This document shows positions 6,031-10,588 of a stretch of 10,588 bases of DNA, one piece after another. The first letter of the stretch is position 1; every line of letters starts with the position of its first letter. The notes under the pieces were generated by a model. That model was not told the DNA's origin and did not search any database. It saw only the letters and a program-made list of their open reading frames with translations. Location: the NCBI GenBank assembly GCA_902795745.1, contig CADBMG010000035.1:1-10588 (forward strand), given 5' to 3'. Both the position numbers and the translations under genes were made by a program. The stretch is from an uncultured Pseudomonadota bacterium (GTDB lineage Bacteria; Pseudomonadota; Alphaproteobacteria; RF32; CAG-239).

Positions 6031-6078
6031 CAGAGGTTAAATTGTGGTAAAAATAAAAAAATATCTTATGAAAAAACG

Positions 6079-8256
6079 CTACATGAAAGAATATGGATCT
6101 ATATCAACTTCTACCCTAACGGTTGACGGCACTTTTACCATTTGCAACCATTGCTCTATCACCTTTTGAATATTTATAGAACGCGCTGTTTTCAACATCA
6201 ATCGAAAGCGATATTTGTCTCTTAATAAGAACAATGGAGCCGGAGCAGGTCCCAAAACCTCAATATAATCATTATGTGGAGCCGTTTTACCGAATGCCGC
6301 AGCTACTTGTGCCGTTTGCCTTTGGTCGGCTCCTGAAATTATCAACGCCGCTAATTTGCCGAAAGGCGGATATTTAAGCAAACGTCTGCTCTCTTTTTCT
6401 AACTCCAAAAACTGCGAGCGGTCGCCGTTTAGTAATGCTTTAAGGACATTATTTTCCGGATAGAGTGTCTGTACCATAACCGTACCTTTTTTTTCACCTC
6501 GCCCTGCCCGTCCTGCTACCTGACTCAGTAATTGATATGTCTGTTCAGAAGCCCGTAAATCACTTCCCATTAATCCTAAATCAGCATCAACAATTCCTAC
6601 CAGTGTCAAATCCGGAAAGTGATGACCTTTAGCTATTATCTGCGTGCCGACCAAAATATCAATTTCGCGGCGTTGCATTTTGGCAATAACTTCCGAAACC
6701 GCGGCAAACGAACCGGCACTGTCACTTGATAAAATCTCAATTTTAGCATAAGGAAAACGCATTGCAGCCTCTTCTGCCACACGTTCAACCCCCGGCCCAC
6801 ATGCCGTCAATCCTTCTTTTGAACCGCAATGCGGACATTCATTCGGAATATCGTCAATATATCCGCAATGATGACACATCAGACGCATTTGCGCTTTATG
6901 TTCGGTCAACCACGCACTGCAACTGGGACACTGCATGCGATGCCCGCAATCTCGGCAGATAAGAAGCGGAGCATAGCCGCGTCTATTCAAAAACAATACT
7001 GATTGTTCACCTTTTGCTAAATTATCTTCTAATGCTGTGACCAAGCTCGGAGCTAACCAAGACGTACCCCACTGCCCTTTTTGCGGCTTATCTTTTCTCA
7101 AATCAATAATTTTTACTTCCGGAAGCTCGGCATTTGCATAGCGGCTCTTAAGTTTCACACAGTCATATTTGCCTTCTTCAACATTTACAATAGTCTCCAA
7201 ATCAGCAGTTGCCGTTGATAAAATGACCGGTAAATGCTCAATCTTTGCCCTGACAATTGCCATGTCGCGTCCTTGATAATTAACCGCATCTTCTTGCTTA
7301 AAAGAATGATCATGACTTTCATCTATCACAATCAAACCTAAGTTTGTATAAGGCAAAAACAATGCCGAACGGGCTCCGACAATAACTTTTACGCGCCCGT
7401 CGCTGATTGCTTTCCAAGTATCCGTACGTTCTTTAACGCTCAGTCCGGAATGCCAATTAGCCGGTCGTACACCAAAACGTTTTTGAAAACGCTCTAACCA
7501 TTGTGATGTAAGCGATATTTCCGGTACTAAAATCAAAACCTGCTTATTTTGCGCCAACGCCGCTGCCACCGCTTCAAAATATACCTCTGTTTTACCGGAA
7601 CCGGTGACACCGTCCAATAAAGTTACAGAAAACCCATTCCCTATTTTGCCGCATAGAATATCGGCAGCCTTCTCTTGTTCCGGTGTTAAATCTACCTTAC
7701 TGAAATCTCCAACAGGCTCCAAAAATTCACGCTTATTTTCAATATATATAGGCTGTAAAACTTCGGTATCTATCAGAGTTTTGATAACACTATCGCTAAC
7801 CCCCGATCCGGCAGATATTTCCGCTCTTGTATACGGAGCATGACTTAACAAATCCATAACTCGCCATCTGGCATCAGAGTTTTTTAACTTTGCCTCTGCT
7901 AAAGTTTTGCCGGAAAGCGTATATAAAACAGTCATTGGTGACGGTTCAAAAACAGTTCGAACGCTTAGAACCATTTTCAAAACAGAACCGAGCGGTGCCA
8001 TATTATAAGCAGCTACCCACTCAATGAACTTTATCATATTTTCAGAAATTGGCGTAAAATCAAATACTTTAATTATTTTCTTAATTTTTTCCTTTGAAAT
8101 ATCGGCAGTTTGTTGCAAACGATAAACCATCCCAACTTGTTTATCTTTACCAAACGGAACTTCGACCAATTGACCAATACGCAACTCCGTATCAGTTTGG
8201 TAATCAAACGGCTTATCGAACGGTAAACAAAGCAAAACTCCGACAATTTCAGACAT
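6079..8256 (-). CDS. priA: Primosomal protein N', replication restart helicase
   Basis: Superfamily 2 DNA helicase that binds stalled or collapsed forks and reloads the replicative helicase. The 725 residues match the family. The N-terminal DNA-binding part covers about 1-190. Walker A is GVTGSGKT (216-223), and the Walker B/DExH box is DESH (312-315, IVIDESHDHSFKQED). LSTATAD (346-352) is motif III. Eight cysteines for two zinc sites are present at 434, 437, 443, 446, 461, 464, 474 and 477. Motif V is around VGTQIIAKGHHFPD (536-549) and motif VI is QVAGRAGRG (579-587). All helicase elements are intact. The usual PriA boxes are DEEH and SAT; here they read DESH and TAT, which are mild changes. 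The ATG directly follows the stop of the MazG-like gene with no spacer, preceded by a weak AAGG seven bases upstream, so translation probably depends on the upstream gene. It is the only gene here that ends in TAG. Confidence 0.97.
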   Translation of the reverse strand: MSEIVGVLLCLPFDKPFDYQTDTELRIGQLVEVPFGKDKQVGMVYRLQQTADISKEKIKKIIKVFDFTPISENMIKFIEWVAAYNMAPLGSVLKMVLSVRTVFEPSPMTVLYTLSGKTLAEAKLKNSDARWRVMDLLSHAPYTRAEISAGSGVSDSVIKTLIDTEVLQPIYIENKREFLEPVGDFSKVDLTPEQEKAADILCGKIGNGFSVTLLDGVTGSGKTEVYFEAVAAALAQNKQVLILVPEISLTSQWLERFQKRFGVRPANWHSGLSVKERTDTWKAISDGRVKVIVGARSALFLPYTNLGLIVIDESHDHSFKQEDAVNYQGRDMAIVRAKIEHLPVILSTATADLETIVNVEEGKYDCVKLKSRYANAELPEVKIIDLRKDKPQKGQWGTSWLAPSLVTALEDNLAKGEQSVLFLNRRGYAPLLICRDCGHRMQCPSCSAWLTEHKAQMRLMCHHCGYIDDIPNECPHCGSKEGLTACGPGVERVAEEAAMRFPYAKIEILSSDSAGSFAAVSEVIAKMQRREIDILVGTQIIAKGHHFPDLTLVGIVDADLGLMGSDLRASEQTYQLLSQVAGRAGRGEKKGTVMVQTLYPENNVLKALLNGDRSQFLELEKESRRLLKYPPFGKLAALIISGADQRQTAQVAAAFGKTAPHNDYIEVLGPAPAPLFLLRDKYRFRLMLKTARSINIQKVIEQWLQMVKVPSTVRVEVDIDPYSFM

Positions 8257-8661
8257 TTATGCGCCTTTTTTTTGCTTCATATATTCTGGAGAAAATCCAT
8301 GAGGATGCCGCGCTTTCAACTTTTCAATATTTTTATTGATAATCTCATCAAGCGGAATATCTAAGGCTGTTGCAGCACTCATCAAATACCAACATACATC
8401 GCCTAGTTCTTTTATCATTTTATCTCTCGTTTCACTATTATATTCCAGCCCCATATATTTGACTTTTTTCCAAACATCGGCAACCTCTCCGGCTTCACCG
8501 GTTAAACCGGTTATTGCATGATCTAAACGTGCGTAATTACCATGCAATAATGTTGACAATTCACGCAAATGTTTCTCAAACAAAGCGTCGTCTTTTGCGG
8601 TTTCAGACGTAACAGAATCAACATAAATACCGTAATTTTCAAAATATTCTTCCGTTTTCAT
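8257..8661 (-). CDS. MazG-like nucleoside triphosphate pyrophosphohydrolase
   Basis: A 134-residue all-alpha NTP pyrophosphohydrolase of the MazG-like group. These enzymes cleave (d)NTPs, often damaged or non-canonical ones, to the monophosphate and pyrophosphate. The metal-binding signature is seen as Glu56-x2-Glu59 (LTGEAGEVADVWKK) followed by Glu85-x2-Asp88 (IKELGDVCWYL). The family's typical tail is IEKLKARHPHGFS. An upstream in-frame ATG at 8715 would overlap the mutS end and has no support. The ATG at 8661 has GGAGG nine bases upstream and is preferred. It begins one base after the mutS stop, and its own stop touches the priA ATG. Position between mutS and priA suggests a role in nucleotide-pool quality control, though substrate cannot be read from sequence. 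An uninterrupted run of eight As lies in its last codons (8266-8273). Confidence 0.88.
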   Translation of the reverse strand: MKTEEYFENYGIYVDSVTSETAKDDALFEKHLRELSTLLHGNYARLDHAITGLTGEAGEVADVWKKVKYMGLEYNSETRDKMIKELGDVCWYLMSAATALDIPLDEIINKNIEKLKARHPHGFSPEYMKQKKGA

Positions 8662-8662
8662 C

Positions 8663-10588
8663 TTAATTTTCCTCCATAAGCTCTTTAAGTTCGTATAATT
8701 TTGCCAATGCCTCACGTGCCGATAAATTATCCGGATTTATCTCTTTAAGGGCATCTTCCACTGCCGATGGCTTAGTTACTTCCAAAACCGGAGATGTATA
8801 ATCAAACAATGGTAATTCGTTGGCCAAATCAAGGGCATTGTTTTGCCGATTTTCTTTTTCCAAACGTTTCAAGACCTGATCTGCACGTTTTAAAACCTCA
8901 GGCGGTAAACCGGCAAGCGAAGCCACATGTATGCCATAAGAACGATCTGCAGCCCCCTTAATTACTTCATGTAAAAATACAACCTGATTGTCAAATTCCT
9001 TTATTTTCATGCAATGCAAAGACATTGCCGGCAAGCGATCCGCCAAGTTAACCAACTCGTGATAATGGGTGGCGAACAAAGCCCGACAACGATTAACATT
9101 ATGCAAATATTCCGCCACAGCCCAAGCAATTGATAAGCCGTCAAAAGTTGCCGTACCTCGACCTATCTCATCTAAAATAACAAATGAATGTTCATCGGCA
9201 CGATTTAAAATTGAAGCGGTTTCCAACATTTCAACCATAAATGTTGAGCGTCCCCGCGATAAATCATCAGATGCTCCAACACGAGAAAATACCTTATTAA
9301 CAAGGCCTATATGAGCCGATTTTGCCGGAACATATATTCCCATTTGCGCCATGATGGCAATAATGGCATTTTGCCGCAAAAATGTAGATTTTCCCGCCAT
9401 ATTCGGACCGGTAATCAACCATAAACGGTTATTTTCTACATTTAACGAACAATTGTTACCGACAAACAAACCACTGTTATCATGTTGCAGGGCTGCCTCC
9501 ACCACAGGATGCCGTCCCTCTGTAACTTCAAACAACAAACTATTGTCTAAAACCGGACGACAATAGTTGCGTTCTGTTGCTAAGTCAGCCATTGCCGATG
9601 CCACATCAAGCTCAGCCAAAGCGTTGGCCGAACGAATAATATCTTCCGCAGAAGTCAAAACATCACGAACCAATCCCTCGTATAATTTAATCTCCATTGC
9701 CAATGCTCTGTCCGTTGCACTGCGACAAGCATTTTCCAACTCAGTAAGTTCAACGGTGGTAAAACGTGTAGCATTCAAAACCGATTGTCGATGAATAAAT
9801 TGCGGATTTTCTAAAAGAGGCGTCACAAATTGGTTAGGAACTTCAATAAAATAACCTATTACACTATTATATTTTACTTTAAGTTTTTCAATTCCGGTCT
9901 GTTGCACGTATTGTTTTTGCAATCCGAGAATATGTTCACTGCCTCGATCGCGCAAATCACATATACCGTCGTATTCGGCACTAAATCCTCGTTTAATAAA
10001 TCCACCATCACGCGCCAACAATGGTAAAACATACTCCTTTCCTTCATCGTCAACTTCTTTAAGTGCATTAGAAAGTGTTGTTATTAATTGTTGATGCATA
10101 CCGAAATTTTTCAAAATATTATTGACTGCCGTCGGAACATTTTCATCAACGACCTCCGTACGCTTAAATGTTTCAATACTCATACGAACAGAAGGCATTT
10201 GACATAAGGTAATCAGAATAGCTTTCAAATCACGTGGACCACCACGACCCACCCCCAGACGTGCTATGGCTCGCTCCATATCCGGACAACATTTTAATAT
10301 ATCTCTAACACTTTCCCGAGCATCAGCATGATTAATAAAAAATTCTACAACATCAAGTCTATCGTTTATTTTAGCTACATCAAGCAGCGGATTCATTAAC
10401 CGAGAATGCAACATTCTTGCACCAGCTCCAGAAACAGTACGGTCAATTACCGAAAATAAAGTTGTTCCCTTTGCTCCCTCCGCCAACTCTAAATTGCGTC
10501 TTGTTGCGGCATCTATCTCCATATAGTTGCTGCTTACTATTTTAATCGGACGATTAATCCGCGGCATCTGCAATTTTTGGGTAGTTTC
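8663..10588 (-). CDS. mutS: DNA mismatch repair protein MutS, N-terminal part outside window
   Basis: Mismatch-recognition ATPase of methyl-directed or general mismatch repair. The frame is open to the window edge, with 641 residues visible. Compared with the usual 850-900, roughly 210-260 N-terminal residues, including the mismatch-binding FxE region, lie outside. The visible part starts just before the MEIDAATRRNLEL segment that opens the lever domain. Counted from the window edge, Walker A GPNMAGKS is at about 394-401. DDLSRGRSTFMVEM follows at about 441-454, then Walker B VILDEIGRG (470-478) and FATHYHEL (505-512). ELPLF (about 591-595) resembles a beta-clamp-binding peptide of the QLxLF type with Glu for Gln. 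The final LSAREALAKLYELKELM segment matches the C-terminal tetramerisation helices. All ATPase motifs are intact. A TTG at 10573 is internal, not a start. It is the most upstream visible gene of the - strand cluster. Confidence 0.97.
   Translation of the reverse strand, partial: ETTQKLQMPRINRPIKIVSSNYMEIDAATRRNLELAEGAKGTTLFSVIDRTVSGAGARMLHSRLMNPLLDVAKINDRLDVVEFFINHADARESVRDILKCCPDMERAIARLGVGRGGPRDLKAILITLCQMPSVRMSIETFKRTEVVDENVPTAVNNILKNFGMHQQLITTLSNALKEVDDEGKEYVLPLLARDGGFIKRGFSAEYDGICDLRDRGSEHILGLQKQYVQQTGIEKLKVKYNSVIGYFIEVPNQFVTPLLENPQFIHRQSVLNATRFTTVELTELENACRSATDRALAMEIKLYEGLVRDVLTSAEDIIRSANALAELDVASAMADLATERNYCRPVLDNSLLFEVTEGRHPVVEAALQHDNSGLFVGNNCSLNVENNRLWLITGPNMAGKSTFLRQNAIIAIMAQMGIYVPAKSAHIGLVNKVFSRVGASDDLSRGRSTFMVEMLETASILNRADEHSFVILDEIGRGTATFDGLSIAWAVAEYLHNVNRCRALFATHYHELVNLADRLPAMSLHCMKIKEFDNQVVFLHEVIKGAADRSYGIHVASLAGLPPEVLKRADQVLKRLEKENRQNNALDLANELPLFDYTSPVLEVTKPSAVEDALKEINPDNLSAREALAKLYELKELMEEN
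8671..8675 (-). promoter_or_regulatory. Shine-Dalgarno site for the MazG-like gene, inside the mutS end
   Basis: GGAGG on the - strand, nine bases before the ATG at 8661 and within the last codons of mutS. It decides for this start over the one at 8715 and implies that translation of the two genes is coupled. Confidence 0.75.

Noticed and set aside
10571..10573. TTG at 10573 as the mutS start
   Set aside because: The frame continues to the window edge, and the residues there match the interior of MutS, so the true start is outside.
1..10588. Reassignment of UGA, suggested by the lack of TGA stops in ten genes
   Set aside because: All conserved genes read full length with the standard code and no in-frame TGA is needed; a TAA preference in an AT-rich genome explains the pattern.
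1..10588. Mobile element, prophage, defence system, CRISPR or RNA gene
   Set aside because: No transposase, integrase, direct repeat array or tRNA-like structure was found; nearly all sequence is accounted for by housekeeping genes.

Overview
The window looks like a moderately AT-rich, gene-dense bacterial chromosome segment. Two features point to the Alphaproteobacteria: the left-hand order (RodZ-type DUF4115 protein, hisS, prfA) and a response regulator whose output domain reads like alphaproteobacterial PhoB. The low GC and TTA/TTG-rich codon use suggest a host-associated or uncultured lineage rather than the high-GC orders. This placement is inferred from gene order and motifs. No rRNA, tRNA, insertion sequence, CRISPR array or phage gene was seen. 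Nine of ten visible stop codons are TAA and one (priA) is TAG.

Left block, + strand, 1-4080: the C-terminal end of a RodZ-like protein, then histidyl-tRNA synthetase and peptide chain release factor 1. These three are joined by one-base TAATG stop/start overlaps, so they are probably one translationally coupled operon. After an 88-111 bp gap with a perfect inverted repeat and a possible promoter comes an unrecognised protein with two membrane segments, a likely coiled coil, and a long acidic tail carrying repeated LGADNPFGT-type peptides.

Middle, 4081-4628: a strong two-tier terminator separates the convergent blocks. Next, on the - strand, is a short acyl-carrier-like gene with its own promoter (TTGACA-17-TATCTT). 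The -35 box sits inside a perfect 9-8-9 palindrome, a likely operator. The carrier-like protein lacks a serine at the normal phosphopantetheine position. This is the most unusual locus in the window.

Right block, - strand, 4629-10588, in transcription order: mutS (5' end outside the window), a MazG-like NTP pyrophosphohydrolase, priA, rpe and a phoB-like response regulator. Spacing is tight except for an 80 bp gap before rpe. The first three genes share a genome-maintenance theme: mismatch repair, probable nucleotide-pool cleaning and replication restart. Ribulose-phosphate 3-epimerase and the response regulator follow. No histidine kinase is visible beside the regulator.

Most of the window is ordinary housekeeping. 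The items deserving a second look are the carrier-like gene with its palindromic promoter, the repeat-bearing membrane protein, the stem that can hide the rpe ribosome binding site, and the in-frame abutting MazG/PriA junction.
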